A stretch of 64,000 nt of DNA, from assembly GCA_009602735.1 (NCBI GenBank), contig WELA01005617.1, positions 93,318 through 157,317 of the forward strand, given 5' to 3'. Position numbers and translations under genes: made by a program. How positions within the stretch are numbered: the stretch's first letter is position 1; each line of letters opens with the position of its first letter. Shown here one piece after another: positions 10,305-21,016 of the stretch. The notes beneath the pieces are model-generated. The model ran no database searches, was not told the DNA's origin, and was given only the letters and a program-made list of their open reading frames with translations. This DNA comes from Mesotaenium endlicherianum. Taxonomy: Eukaryota > Streptophyta > Zygnematophyceae > Zygnematales > Mesotaeniaceae.

Positions 10305-13300
10305 TCCCTTTAGGTCACGCCTTAGGAAAAAGGATTCACGGGTTGACGCCAAGGTGGCCTAGAGCAGGTGATGTGACGTGCGCACCTGGCAGGGCCTGTG
10401 CGGCCCTGGGTTTAGTGGCAGGACTTGACTCGTCAAGGGGAGCCTCGATGTAGGGTAGGGCGACTCCACATCTCCATACACCTCCTGAATGGACTCGTCG
10501 ATTTTAGTACAAGTACCGGGTGTTGTGGTGAAGGGGGGCCCAATTCCGCCTGAGTTGGCTGCGTGGCTGCCTTGACGCATGGGGCCCTCTTTAAGCTGTA
10601 GGTGGTCTCACTGGCCTGCACCCAAGATCCTCGACTCACTCTGAGCTTAGGGCTTACTTAGGCAGTTGGAGTCACACCAGACAGGGCGCAGAGAGCTGCA
10701 GCTGCCACTGCCTGTGGCTGGCCGGTGTTCCTAGCGGGACCCCAAGGGGCCACCCACTTGATATTTTGAATAACAAATTTACTGATGAAGTTTTGCTGGC
10801 CTGCGGGACATCTGTACGCCCCCACACATATGTACCCCCCTTGTCCCTCCCATCCACCCACCCCACCCCCCCCTGGGGGGGTCTGTTATTGCCAGTAAGA
10901 TCACCTGTTTTGCTGTCCTTTCATGTCGTTTGCTGAAGGGGAGTTGTAGAAAGTCCAGCAGGCTCCTCTCTGGCATGTCATTATCTTTCTTTTCCGGTTG
11001 GTCCTCTCCTGCTGTAGGCAGGGAAGTTGAGCTTTTTGGTGGGACCCGGGCTTCAGGTGCTGATTTGAATGTCGTCTGTCTCATAGGACATCACTACCAC
11101 GGAAGGTGTTATTATAAATGAGTCGGTACATGGAGTGTGAGGCTGTTACGAGTACAGTTCTGTTGTGGTGTGAAGGATGAGATAAGGGTGTGCATCTCAT
11201 TCCATCTTATACTATTTTGTCATAGTACGGCTGCTAACGTTCCCGGTGAACGCTAAACGGTACCTGTCCTGAAGCTGATCTTGGGCTCATATGGCATTCT
11301 TAGCTGTGCTCGCCCGCACCAGCGGAAGTTTGTTCTTGATGCTTCACTTGTTTGTGAGTCCTGAATGGTCTAAGGCCATAGATGGAAGTGCTTGCGCCAC
11401 ACACCACGACCTGCGGTGAGGTGACATTTGTCAAGCAGATTGAGAGTGAGCTGGCCTTGAGGCAAAGCAGACAAATCGTGGCTTAAAGGCAGGCCATCAC
11501 GAAGTGTCTCCTCCGGCAGGCCCCATGGCTTTGCATGAGCTAGAGGGGCCATTGGCGCGTGGATAAAGTTTTCTTGCGGACGTTGACATTTCTTCAAGAT
11601 ATTCATGCATGTGCATCTACAGACCGTCTCTGGACTTGAAGCACACAAAAGCTTAAGCAGGCCGTCCGCACGTTGTGCCGGTACAGTTTGTTCCGTCACA
11701 AAGGAAGGCAAGAAGCACTCCGCTGCTCACATGATATTGGGGGTATTGAAAGTGAGCATTATTTGGTGTTGGTTAGCAAGTGGACGTGTGCTCATATCAT
11801 GGCCCAGACTACCTCTTGACTTGAGTTTTTGTACTGACTCTGAGAGTATCTAGGCGCTATGATGGTACTATCACATTATCAGCCAGACAAAGATGGCCTC
11901 AGAGACATGAAGCAGCTCATCCAGCAGCCTGCAAGACATCTTCCAAGGCACTTCACCTCTCGCCGAGGCTGGTCGTTTTGTTGTCATATATGTAACTTGT
12001 CGCAAAACACGTTGCTATTTGCAGACACTAACCACCTTCAAGAGGTGTATAAATATAGGAAGGGGGATACTTGAATCGGAATGCTGAACCCACATGAAGA
12101 TGACATGGCCCTTTACGATTGATCAATCATGAGCTGTGACCTACTTCGCATGCAAACTCCAACTTGCTTCTTTACCTCGGAGGTCTTATTAAAATCTGAT
12201 TCCCTCATAGCTAGGGAGCAAGAAGGCCTCTTTATGCGACGTCCATGTGGAAGTTGGCAACGAGTAAAAGCAATCAACCTGGAGTACGTGTGCATGTCGA
12301 CGCGACTAGGGAAGCAAGAAACCACAAAACAAATAGGAAGAAGCTTGCGCAAACATTATGAACCAGGTTCCCAAGAGATAGTTGGTAGCTTGAGTATAAG
12401 ATGGCAAAGCCTCATGTTGAAGGATCGAAGGCACTTTTTGTGTGAAGAGATGCCCACCTAGAGGTTCATGACCAAGCAGGATTTGAGCTTAAATAGAGAT
12501 GGATGACGACATAAATGCATATACACCTTAATACAGCAAGCCCTATACCCCAAATTTGAATTGTTTTGCAAACATATAAAAACCTATGCTTAGGAAAGAA
12601 AAGTCTTCTAAGGCGGAGTTTGTTTGTTAGTGCTCATGCACGGCCTACAACAATCAAACTAAAAGCAACAAGCACCTACATGTCGATGGCTTGTTATGTG
12701 GGCATAAGCAGTGTGATGCATGTACCCTTGAAAGTACTCACTTATTTTATTTGATGTGGAACGAGGTGCTTCCCAAGGCTTCAGAAAGGGGGTGGCGTAA
12801 TGGGCCCTTATACAGCACAGGGAGCACTTGCCACAGTCCATATCACTGGCAGGGTTCTTTGCAGTCATCGCTACACAATAATTGCAAGTGATGTCCCATC
12901 ACATACCCTGTTGCCAAGAAGGCTTCACTGCAGCAAGCAAGGTGAAACCAAATAGAGAGATTATCTCAATATCTGAGTCCTATCCCTACTGACATTTGCG
13001 TGATAGATGAGCGCTACCAAGCACCAAATGGAAGTGAATGCCTCAAGCAACAGCTTGCATGGGCTCCTTTGATGGTGAACAAGTAAAGGCGAAGAAGTTG
13101 AACAGTACCTGCCCAAATTCAGTTCCTCAAAGAAGTTACAGGAACAAACTACACGGATGTTGCCCACTAAATGATAGACATGCTTGTACCATTAGTATGC
13201 ACAATAAAGGATATTGATATGTTCAATACAAACCACTTAACTCTTTATGCACCACTCTGCTTTCTACAAACAAACCCTCACTTCAAATGATATGGCCGAG

Positions 13301-13477
13301 CTATCGTTTACTACTGCATTGGGCAGTATCTGGGCTAGTGTAATACCTTCAATCAAATCCTTGGCATACTGAGGAGGTTTTCAAAAAAGGCCTCACCAAG
13401 AACCTGCTTCACCTTTAAACCAGGGCAACGCCTGAAACAACCACCTCCGGATGTGCATGTGCACCCTCAGAGCAACA
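10305..13477. other. Intergenic stretch with no confidently recognised gene
   Basis: About 3.2 kb. The first few hundred bases are probably the 3' UTR of the lysine-rich gene, and the part near 13477 the 3' UTR of mL41. Short open frames occur on both strands without domains I know. One better-looking minus-strand frame is listed separately at 11370-11711. No transposon termini, RNA gene or array seen. Confidence 0.5.
11370..11711 (-). CDS. Possible hypothetical exon or small ORF
   Basis: A 113-codon open frame of balanced amino-acid composition (for example LPEETLRDGLPLSHDLSALP near its middle) that looks more protein-like than its neighbours. I recognise no domain, found no clear partner exons with GT/AG joins, and cannot exclude chance. 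It could be an exon of an unrecognised gene or a decayed fragment. Confidence 0.2.
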   Translation of the reverse strand: MPSFVTEQTVPAQRADGLLKLLCASSPETVCRCTCMNILKKCQRPQENFIHAPMAPLAHAKPWGLPEETLRDGLPLSHDLSALPQGQLTLNLLDKCHLTAGRGVWRKHFHLWP

Positions 13478-14589
13478 CTATGATGTTGGTGAAGGGGGGG
13501 ACTTCTTGTTCACTGTGTGAGATACATATGCCTTTAACTGCAAAAGTATACATCAAGGGGAGATAGTTAGCCCTCGATGCCATGAGCAGCTCTCAAAGGT
13601 GAGAACATTTAGCCAGTAGGAAGGCAGGGACACCTCGGCCCATTCATCCTTATAACTTAATTCCACCATTATAAATATCAATGAGTACTGCTTGTCTGAG
13701 CTCAGCACCAGGGTTGGCTCAAACAAGGAGGAATGACTGACACGTCAAATTTACACACATGTCTATTTGAAGCACACTCAATCTTTAATGAAGGTTAAGC
13801 ATGTCGTATTTCTGCCATGATTTCACCTTTTGCCGCCAAAATCAGCCCCAGCCCTTCCCTCCCCCTATCCTTCCTACTCTCCTGATTGAGACTCATACTC
13901 TTTTGTATCCACACAGTCAGTATGAATGTTCTGCAACCAAGATGGATAGGGTTGTTTATAACGTCAAACAGATGGATATCTTGTTGCAGACGTGGACCAG
14001 CTGGACTGGCATCAATAGACTAGACAACAACAAAAGCCTTTAATGATATAGTCCCACTGACTTGCCAGGCTCATACAGTTTCGAAAAGAATTCACCTTGA
14101 AATCTGTCAAATCAGGCACCACATATGTAGGCATTTTTGCCTCCTCCAGCAAGAATGAACCTGCATTGTGCATACAGTAGAACAAATTTAACCCAAGGTT
14201 CCTGGGATCACTTAATTCTCTCGCATCTAAAGGCAGCAATGCACTTCCATGTCATCTTCTCATACCTGACATTCCTCATATTCAAGTACTTCACAGTTGC
14301 ATACTGGCGTATCTAGTACCAAGAAACTTCGCATTCTGAAAATAAGGCAGTAGGCCCAGAGGAGGCCACACTGCCTTTCAGGGTAGGTTGGTCTGGAAAT
14401 GATGTGGAGGGACTATAATGTGTTGGTCTTGGGTAGAAGGTGTGTCTCACCTTTGCGAGTATGTCTACCCATATTACGAGCGCCTTTACCCTTATAGAAA
14501 TTCTTCCCAGCCCGCTTTGACGTTAATTGTGAGATACCTTTACCAGGCACACTTCTACCTCTCAGAAATCCTCTTAAGATCCCCAGCAT
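13478..14589 (-). CDS. Mitochondrial large ribosomal subunit protein mL41 (bL41m family)
   Basis: Three tiny exons on the minus strand: 14589-14451 (ATG start, 46 codons plus one base), 14160-14096 (65 bases) and 13537-13478 (19 codons plus TAG). The introns are 290 bp (GTGAGA ... ATGCAG) and 558 bp (GTGAAT ... TTGCAG), and the frame is kept across both. The product is 87 residues. Exon 1 ends in a basic segment FYKGKGARNMGRHTRKG. Exon 2 supplies the family signature PTYVVPDLTDFK. Exon 3 continues LKAYVSHTVNKK. This matches plant mL41, a small basic protein of the mitochondrial ribosome's large subunit; the basic N terminus is consistent with import. Each exon is too short to stand out alone, so the gene is easily missed. 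Next to it begins the retrotransposon-dense region. Confidence 0.88.
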
Positions 14590-15188
14590 CTTCGCCTATT
14601 CAGGTACCTCTCGAAAGCGTGCAGAAGCTGAGATAAAATTATAATGGATCTAGAGATGGATGACGAATTGATTTTATAAGCAACTATGAGATTTCAACTC
14701 ATATGGCCAACGTATGGCCAAGGGCACTGTGTCAAAAGTTCAAGCACTATACGAGGTCGCTCGCAGCAGATCATTCTTTGAATTCATGACGGTCTTATCA
14801 AGCGAAACGGGGCATGCAAGGCCTCCTAGATGCATGAGGGCAAAACCAGTCATGCGTAAGATAGTAAGCAAAATAGCACAGTGATGTCCAAGCACAATGG
14901 GTTGAAGGTTCATTGTTCTAAACCCGGCACCAGGTTTGTGCCAAGGCTCTATTTTGCTATATTTTGGTTCGTTAGTTTAAATTTGCTTACCTCTTTTCCG
15001 AAATACAATCTGGCATGTCGGCTCGCGTGCCCTAAAAGGTCCATCAGCGCGCTCAAGCCGAGGTCAAGACTACTGTAGCTGACTGTCGCGACTGGTCGCG
15101 ACCAGCAATGACGCTGCCCACCATGCTGCCCACCAACCCGCCAACGCGAGCAGCGACACCAGGCGACATTCCATTTTTCTCTTTTTCC
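14590..15188. other. Unique-looking host DNA between mL41 and the retrotransposon nest
   Basis: About 600 bp upstream of the mL41 start and therefore likely to contain its promoter. I see no coding segment. The last host bases, TTGAA at 15189-15193, are the target site of the outermost retrotransposon, repeated at 44778-44782. Confidence 0.6.
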
Positions 15189-15193
15189 TTGAA

Positions 15194-15928
15194 TATAATG
15201 AAGCAGTATGTTAAATAGATATAATATTCATTCAAATATAATAGTTAAAATATGTTCAGCCTGCTGAACTTCAGTTAATCTTAAGTCTGCTGGATATTTG
15301 ATACTTAAATAAATGACTCAGCCGAGAGCAGCAGGCTGAAGTCAATCAGGTCAGCTTGTTGACTTGGGTCAGCATGCTCACACATTCTTTGACACTCAGC
15401 TGGCTGCCGTACTCGGCAGCAGCGAACTGCCTAGCAATGCATCTGAGAATGGTGTGCTAGATGAGTGGCCAGATGACACCCTTAAGGTGGATAGCGATTC
15501 CGGATGATGGGAGATGGCTGTGGATTTGGTTAGCCGAGGTCCTACCAACATGGTTAACTCTCGGGTAGGCGGTGCCATCGCACTTGCCGTTGAACAGTAA
15601 ACTCATTCCCTGTACATATGCTAGGTATTGCTCTCGAGTTCAGCATTCGGAAACGAGGCCAATTCTCTTATACTGCTTAATGAAAGATATCTGAATCCAA
15701 GGCGAGAAGCCATTGATACGCACTATCTTTCAGCCTTGCTTATGTATGACTATACTGATTGCATTGTTGATGCTAATTTACTTGCATTTGACTGGTGAGT
15801 ATTGTTCCCTGCAAGTGTGTTGTCTTTTGCTGTTAAATCAGTTAACACAATATACCATAAAAGTTACTCGTTGAAATAAAGATCTTTATTGATTGTGAAA
15901 TCGCCTATTGGTAAGTCGATTCATTTCA
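15194..15928 (+). repeat. 5' LTR of element A2
   Basis: 735 bp, ending TTCATTTCA directly before the primer-binding site. It corresponds along its length to the A2 3' LTR (37535-38239 plus 44751-44777) but is clearly diverged. The first dinucleotide has decayed from TG to TA. Confidence 0.85.
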
Positions 15929-15961
15929 GTGGTATCGGAGCAATTATCACATTAGTCGTAT

Positions 15962-17347
15962 ATGGTAAGGACTAGGTCTCAAACTAGCAACTCTCGGGAA
16001 ATGGAGGGTGAGGACAATGATAACATTGTAAAAGGGCAGGACGAAAGTCGAGTCTTTGGACCCCGTACCTACTTAGAAACGCTGCATGATGCAGGAGCTA
16101 GAGAAGCTGCTGTATAGGTAGAAGCTCTTGCTGCAGAAGCAGCCCAGCTGGCTGAGGATGAGCGTTTAGCCAAAGAGGTAGAGGAGGCAGTAAACAGGAG
16201 GGCCCCTGATGAAAGGACGGTGGAAGAGCACATGGCAGAGAGGGCCAATCTCCAAAACCAACCTCCTGCTGTGCCTATTGTCATACCTCTCCCTCAAATT
16301 TGCAGACAATTGAGCGCAATAGACATAGTTGGAGCGACAGCAATCGAGAATGCCGAAGCTGTTTCTAATCGAGCTAATGTTGCTGTTGCTGTGTTTGCTG
16401 GACTACCACTTCAGAATGTAGATCTGGGAGCCTTATTTGTTCAGATGCAATCGCAAATGGCAAGCATGTATCAGTCCCAACAGGAGGACAAAAGGATCAT
16501 GATGGCATTGTTGCGTAACAGAGACCAACTGGATTTTAAAACCACTGGTGGTGGTGGCAGAGGGCCCAGTAAGCCTAAGCCAAACCCTCCCCAGGACTAT
16601 GATCCTGAGGGAAACAAAAAGTATTACCTAATCAAGTTTCTCGCTGATGTTGAGCAGTGGCTAGAGAACTACCCAAAATTGCAGGATTACGAGAAGGTCA
16701 GGCACACTGGTGCTCTACTGAAAGGCAGTGCAGCAGATTGGTGGCTGTATTGGAAAAGAGAGCGTAAGGCTCAACAACTCGGTGACCCTACTTGGGTAGA
16801 GTTTGTCGAGAAGCTGCGAGAAGTTTGATGTTATTAATCAGCAAGAGAAAGCAATCTATGCCATGATCTTCTTAACACTGAAGCAGACCACTTCAGTTGC
16901 TGAGTTCGCTCAAAAGTTCCAAGAGAACATGATGAAGCAGCCAGAATAGCCAGAGCGGTATAGGATAGCACACTTCAGTTATGGCTTGAAATTCAAAGTC
17001 TCGGGTCATTTTGCTGAAAAGAAATATGAGAAACTGGCTGACTTGATCCAGGATGCTGATGTCTTAGATCAGCAACAGTTCAGTCACAAACGCCAAAGTA
17101 ATGCTTTGGTGTCTAAGATTGTCAAAAAGCCACATGGTTCCTACAATGCAATTAAAGGAAATCAGGTTGTGGACGATCAGGGTGATGAGTATGAGTATGA
17201 GTATTATGCTATACAGTCTGGAGGGAGAGAGGTGGATACTCTCGAGGTGGCTATGGAAGAGTTGGTGGTAGGACTAAGCCAAGACCAGCCTTAGCAAAAT
17301 CTTTTTGCTACCATTGCCAGCAGTTGGGCCACTACAGAGAGCAGGGT
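15962..17347 (+). pseudogene. A2 gag (broken)
   Basis: Starts at ATG 15962. An in-frame TAG lies at 16115, and the frame closes at 16826-16828 and resumes in another frame to 17294. The capsid-like part contains KKYYLIKFLADVEQWLENYP and SAADWWLYWK, typical of retrotransposon gag. Just before the A1 insertion a zinc-knuckle remnant reads CYHCQQLGHYREQ but lacks the final Cys. The same gag is found on the minus strand in A4, where it is also broken. Confidence 0.8.
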
Positions 17348-17831
17348 TCTAGTGAAATGAATTGACTTACCAAATACGTGATTAACCATCAATAAAGATC
17401 TTTATATCAGCAAGTAATCTTTATGGTATTTTCTATTAATTGATTAAACAGCAAAAGATACCAAACTGGCAGTGGACAATACTCGCAAGTCAAATGGGGG
17501 TGTCGGGTAAGTAGACATTTTGGGGGGGTGGGGGCTCAGAAGAAGGGGAACAATTTAGAGGGGACAGAAGAAGCAAACATTTTCCCGAAGCGGAGAAAAT
17601 GTACATTTTCTCTGCTCCCTCCGGGTGCCCTGACCCCCATCCCTATGCGGCCCCTCTAAATTTTGTGTCTCCCCCCGCCCTATGCCGGCTGCCGCCCAAA
17701 GGGCACCTTTTCATTTCTATTGTTTTTCCCGCAGGGACCCGCAGAGGGCCGGGGGATGAGAGAAGAAGATGTACATCCCGAAGGGGTTCTGCTGCGGGGC
17801 GCAAAAAAGAGGGGGCTAATGAACTATTGCA

Positions 17832-17902
17832 GCGGAAGTAGCTTAATGGTAGAGTATAGCCTTGCCAAGGCTAAGGTTGAGGGTTCGACTCCCTTTTTCC
17901 GC
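17832..17902 (+). tRNA. trnG-GCC: Mitochondrial-type tRNA-Gly (anticodon GCC), in NUMT
   Basis: 71 bases fold as a full cloverleaf. The acceptor stem pairs GCGGAAG with the 3' end TTTCCGC. The anticodon arm is TAGCC-TTGCCAA-GGCTA with anticodon GCC. The T arm is GAGGG-TTCGACT-CCCTT. It closely resembles plant mitochondrial trnG-GCC. Being inside a nuclear insertion without nuclear signals, it is probably not expressed. Confidence 0.9.
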
Positions 17903-17969
17903 TTACGCCCGGCCCTATGGGGGTAGAACCAACATACATTTGGTTCTACCCCCATAGGGCCGGGCGTAA
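17903..17969 (+). other. Perfect 30-bp hairpin directly after trnG
   Basis: 17903-17932 and 17940-17969 are exact reverse complements around a 7-base loop (CATACAT). The arm starts at the base following the tRNA. In a mitochondrion such a hairpin would stabilise or process the transcript end (inference); it also exemplifies the GC-rich palindromic repeats of this mitochondrial genome. Confidence 0.93.
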
Positions 17970-18976
17970 TAGTGTGGGGGGCCCCCGAGGGGGCAAAATA
18001 GGAAAGCTAAAGACATATTAAAACACAAAGAGTGTCCATCTCAGGCCATCAACAAAAAAAACAAAAGGGGGCCCCTGCCCAAAGGGCNCCGGGGAAAAAT
18101 AGAGAGCCTTAGAGAACAAAATGTCTATTCCCCCCCACAAATCTAGAGTAGAACAAAATATTGTGTCCCGAAAGGGGGAAACCATCTAGAGGGAATCCCC
18201 CCCGACCTTTCTGATTTTCTACCCCCCGGAGGGTCAGGCGGGGGGGGATGAGAGCTTCGACACGCCCAAAGGGAATGTACATTTTGATTTCCCCCCCGCC
18301 CTATGCCGGCTGCCGCCCAAAGGGCACCTTTTCATTTCTATTGTTTTTCCCGCAGGGACCCGCAGAAGGCCGGGGGATGATAGACATTTTTGCCCGGACC
18401 TCCGGGAAGCCTTAGCCAAAGCCCCCAAAAAATCTCAAATTTTTTTGGGGGCTTTGNCTATGAAATTTTTTTGGGGGCTTTGGCTAAGGAGAACAACATA
18501 TTTTCCCGAAGGGCCCCCCGGAGGGATTGTGGGGCGCAAAAACACAATATACATTTTGTCCCCCCCAACAGAGGTGGGGGCGTGCGGAGGGAAATGTATA
18601 TTGTGTTCTGCAAGAGGCCAGATGAGTTGCGAGGGCCTGAGGGGGGAAAACAATCTAGATTGTTTTTCTACCCCTAGGTGCGGAGGAGAGAGAGAGGAAG
18701 GGATAGCTGGCGACCANTTGGCGACCAGGCGAAGACAAAGGCCGCAGATTTTCAGAGGCCTGAGGGCCACAAAGTTTAAACTTTGTGGTCTTTTTCTTCT
18801 CCGCATAGGGCATCTGCCCCCCTTCGGGGGGCACCTTTAAATTTTTATTATCGGGGGGATGATCTACATTTTTGGAAAATCGGGGCCAAAATGTCGGCTC
18901 CTACGTCGCTCTTTCGGCCTTTAACAAGGTCATATGAGAGAGACTAACCAGCTTTCCTGCTCATGAGCATAAGCTC

Positions 18977-19423
18977 TTACCACCAGCGATAATGTGAAAA
19001 TCCACGATTAGCTTCGGCAAGTTTGTGAAGATCATCTCTTCTCTTACGAACAATTCCAGTTTTTCGCGAAGCATCCACTATTTCAGCAGATAAGCATTGA
19101 TCTAAACTCAGATTTTTGTTTGTATTTCTTCGTTTAATAGCCGCTTCCATAATCCAACGAATGGCCAAGGTCTCTTGTCTATCTTTGGAAATAATAGAAG
19201 GCACTAGTTGAGTAGTTCCTGATATTCTGACTTTTTTGACTTCTAAAATAGGCTTGACATTTTCTATAGCACTTATAATGAATTTGACTACATCGCCGTA
19301 GTTAGCTAATCGATTCAAAGTATTTGATATAATCACATAAGATTTGTGCTTTTGACCATCAATCATACACACATTAATTAACTTCTGCAAACAATGTTTG
19401 TGGGGTGAATTTAAATGGCGCAT
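18977..19423 (-). pseudogene. rps7: Mitochondrial ribosomal protein S7 gene copy (rps7) in NUMT
   Basis: An open frame of about 148 codons if started at the Met at 19423. Diagnostic segments are TLAIRWIMEAAIKRR, CLSAEIVDASRKTGI and the C terminus AEANRGFSHYRWW. Ending in RWW is characteristic of plant mitochondrial S7, not plastid S7. The product would be a small-subunit mitoribosomal protein. The frame is intact, which suggests recent transfer, but it sits in a nuclear LTR with no evident promoter or targeting sequence, so it is taken as a non-functional copy. The exact start is uncertain because the frame stays open further upstream. Confidence 0.85.
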
Positions 19424-19824
19424 ATAACTAATTGATTCTCCACTGCTGTTACGGGGTGAGATGCCGATAGGCGTCGGTTGGGAAAAATCTAAATGTTGGC
19501 CCTCCTGATAATGTGCTTTTTGATGCAAAGAACACGTGAATATAGAAAAACCTCGACATCCCGCCCCACACCCTCCCGACAAGACCTTGGGAGAACAAAA
19601 TATAGAGAGCCGTCCGGGAAAATGTACATCCCGAAGGGGTTCTCTTTGGCCCCCCTCCCCCCGTTTTGTTTTACCCGTATAGCGTAAAGTAAAACAAAAT
19701 GTATGTTGTGGGGAAGAACACAATATAGATTGTGGGGGTTTTTTGGCCCTCGGAGGGGATAACAGCGTTCTTTTGACTAAAGGCAGCGGCAAATAAGTGC
19801 TTTCCTGAGTGCGTGTATAATAAA

Positions 19825-19934
19825 TCATGTTGTCTGTTGAGCTCTTTTAGTGCCATACTTAGATCTGGCTCGACGTCGGCTTGGAATACCTTGTAAGTCT
19901 TTTACTCCTCGAATACAAAGATATTTAACAGTAG
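19825..19934 (-). pseudogene. rps12: 3' end of mitochondrial rps12 in NUMT (truncated)
   Basis: About 35 codons ending in TGA at 19825-19827 match the C terminus of mitochondrial S12: [15 protein letters not shown], then RSKYGTKRA. Upstream coding sequence is cut off at the junction with the LTR near 19935-19947. The gene lies about 400 bp upstream of rps7 on the same strand. Confidence 0.83.
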
Positions 19935-20507
19935 GAGGGGAAGGGATAATAATGCAATCAGTAAACTCATACATAAGAAAGGCTAGAAGACAGTGCATAT
20001 CACTGGCTTCTCGCCTTGGATCCAGATATCTCTCAGTAAGCAGTACAGGAGAGTTGGCCTCGTTTCCAAATGCCGAACTCGAGAGCAATGTCTAGCCTAT
20101 GTACATGGAATGAGTTTACTGTTCAACGGCCAGTGCGATGGCACCGCCTACCCGGGAGTCAACGACGTTGGTAGGACCTCGGTTAACCAAATCGACCGCC
20201 ATCTCCCATCATCCCGAGTCGCCATCCATCTTATGGATATCATCTGGCCATTCATCTAGCACACCACACCTAGATGCATATCTAGGCAGTTTGGTGCTAC
20301 CGAGTACGGAAGTCAGCTGGCTGTCAAAGAATGTGTCAGCAAGCTGATTTAGATTGACTTCAGCCTGCTGCTTCCGGCTGAGTCATTAAACTGCTATTTT
20401 CATAAAATCCAGCAGATTGAATATTAACTAGAGTTCAGCAGGCTGAACTTATCTAGCTATTATATTTAAATGAATATTATATCAACCAATATACTGATTC
20501 ATTACGA

Positions 20508-21016
20508 TATCAATGGCTTCTCGCCTTGGATTCAAATCTCTCTCCGTAAGCTGTACAAAAGAGTTGGCCTCGTTTCCAAATGCCGAACTCGAGAGTGATG
20601 GCTAGCATATGTACATGGAATGAGTTTACTGTTCAACGGCCAGTGCGATGGCACCGCCTACCCGAAAGTTAACCACGTTGGTAGGATCTCGGTTAACCAA
20701 ATCCACCGCCATCTCCCATCATCCCGAATCGCCATCCATCCTAAGGATGTCATCTGGCCATTCATCTAGCACACCATACTTTAGATGCATATCTAGGAAG
20801 TTCGCTGCTACCGAGTACGGAAGTCAGCTGGCTGTCAAAGAATGTGTCAGCAAGCCAACCTAAGTTGACCTCTGCCTGATGTTCCCGGCTGAGTCATTAA
20901 ACTGATTATTTTATAAGTCCAGCAGACTCAACGTTAACTAAAGTTCAGCAGGTTGAACCTATTTAACTATTATATTCTAATAAATATTATATCTACCAAT
21001 ATACTGATTCATTGCA
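20508..21016 (-). repeat. Partial second LTR copy, in tandem
   Basis: Begins inside the LTR (at TATCAATGGCTTCTCGCC) and runs to the normal LTR end. The element's internal sequence, with its purine-tract complement, follows from 21017. The outer part of the LTR is absent. This looks like a partial tandem duplication or an LTR-LTR recombination product. Confidence 0.75.

Larger units (their letters stand above)
17671..18380. repeat. 89-bp direct repeat pair inside the NUMT
   Basis: 17671-17759 and 18292-18380 are nearly identical; I see one substitution (GCAGAGGGCC against GCAGAAGGCC). They sit in spacer DNA on either side of trnG and its hairpin. Such repeats could be recombination substrates in the donor mitochondrial genome. 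Confidence 0.85.
17497..19947. other. Nuclear insertion of mitochondrial DNA (NUMT), ~2.45 kb
   Basis: The stretch carries a mitochondrial-type trnG-GCC (+), rps7 (-) and the 3' end of rps12 (-), the last two in the rps12-rps7 order known from streptophyte mitochondria. Spacers are full of GC-rich palindromic repeats (CCCGAAGGGG-like cores) unlike the surrounding nuclear DNA. It sits inside an LTR with about 17 bp of target lost and no target duplication, as expected for end-joining repair of a break. It therefore entered the nucleus after A1 inserted. A plastid source was considered and rejected because both ribosomal proteins match mitochondrial forms. Base calls at 18088, 18457 and 18717 are ambiguous. 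Confidence 0.82.
17353..20507 (-). repeat. A1 3' LTR, split by a mitochondrial DNA insertion
   Basis: LTR sequence runs 17353-17496 and resumes at about 19948-20507. Compared with other family-A LTRs, about 17 bases between the two halves are missing. The 2.45 kb in between is mitochondrial. Confidence 0.83.

Noticed and set aside
12129-12461. 110-codon plus-strand open frame as a gene
   Set aside because: No recognised motif or splice partners; could be chance.
15092-15105. 14-bp palindrome CTGGTCGCGACCAG as a regulatory site
   Set aside because: Too short and isolated; nothing nearby supports a function.
17497-19947. Chloroplast DNA insertion
   Set aside because: The S7 copy ends in RWW and the S12 end reads [10 protein letters not shown]...RSKYGTKRA, both mitochondrial forms; trnG-GCC also matches the plant mitochondrial gene.
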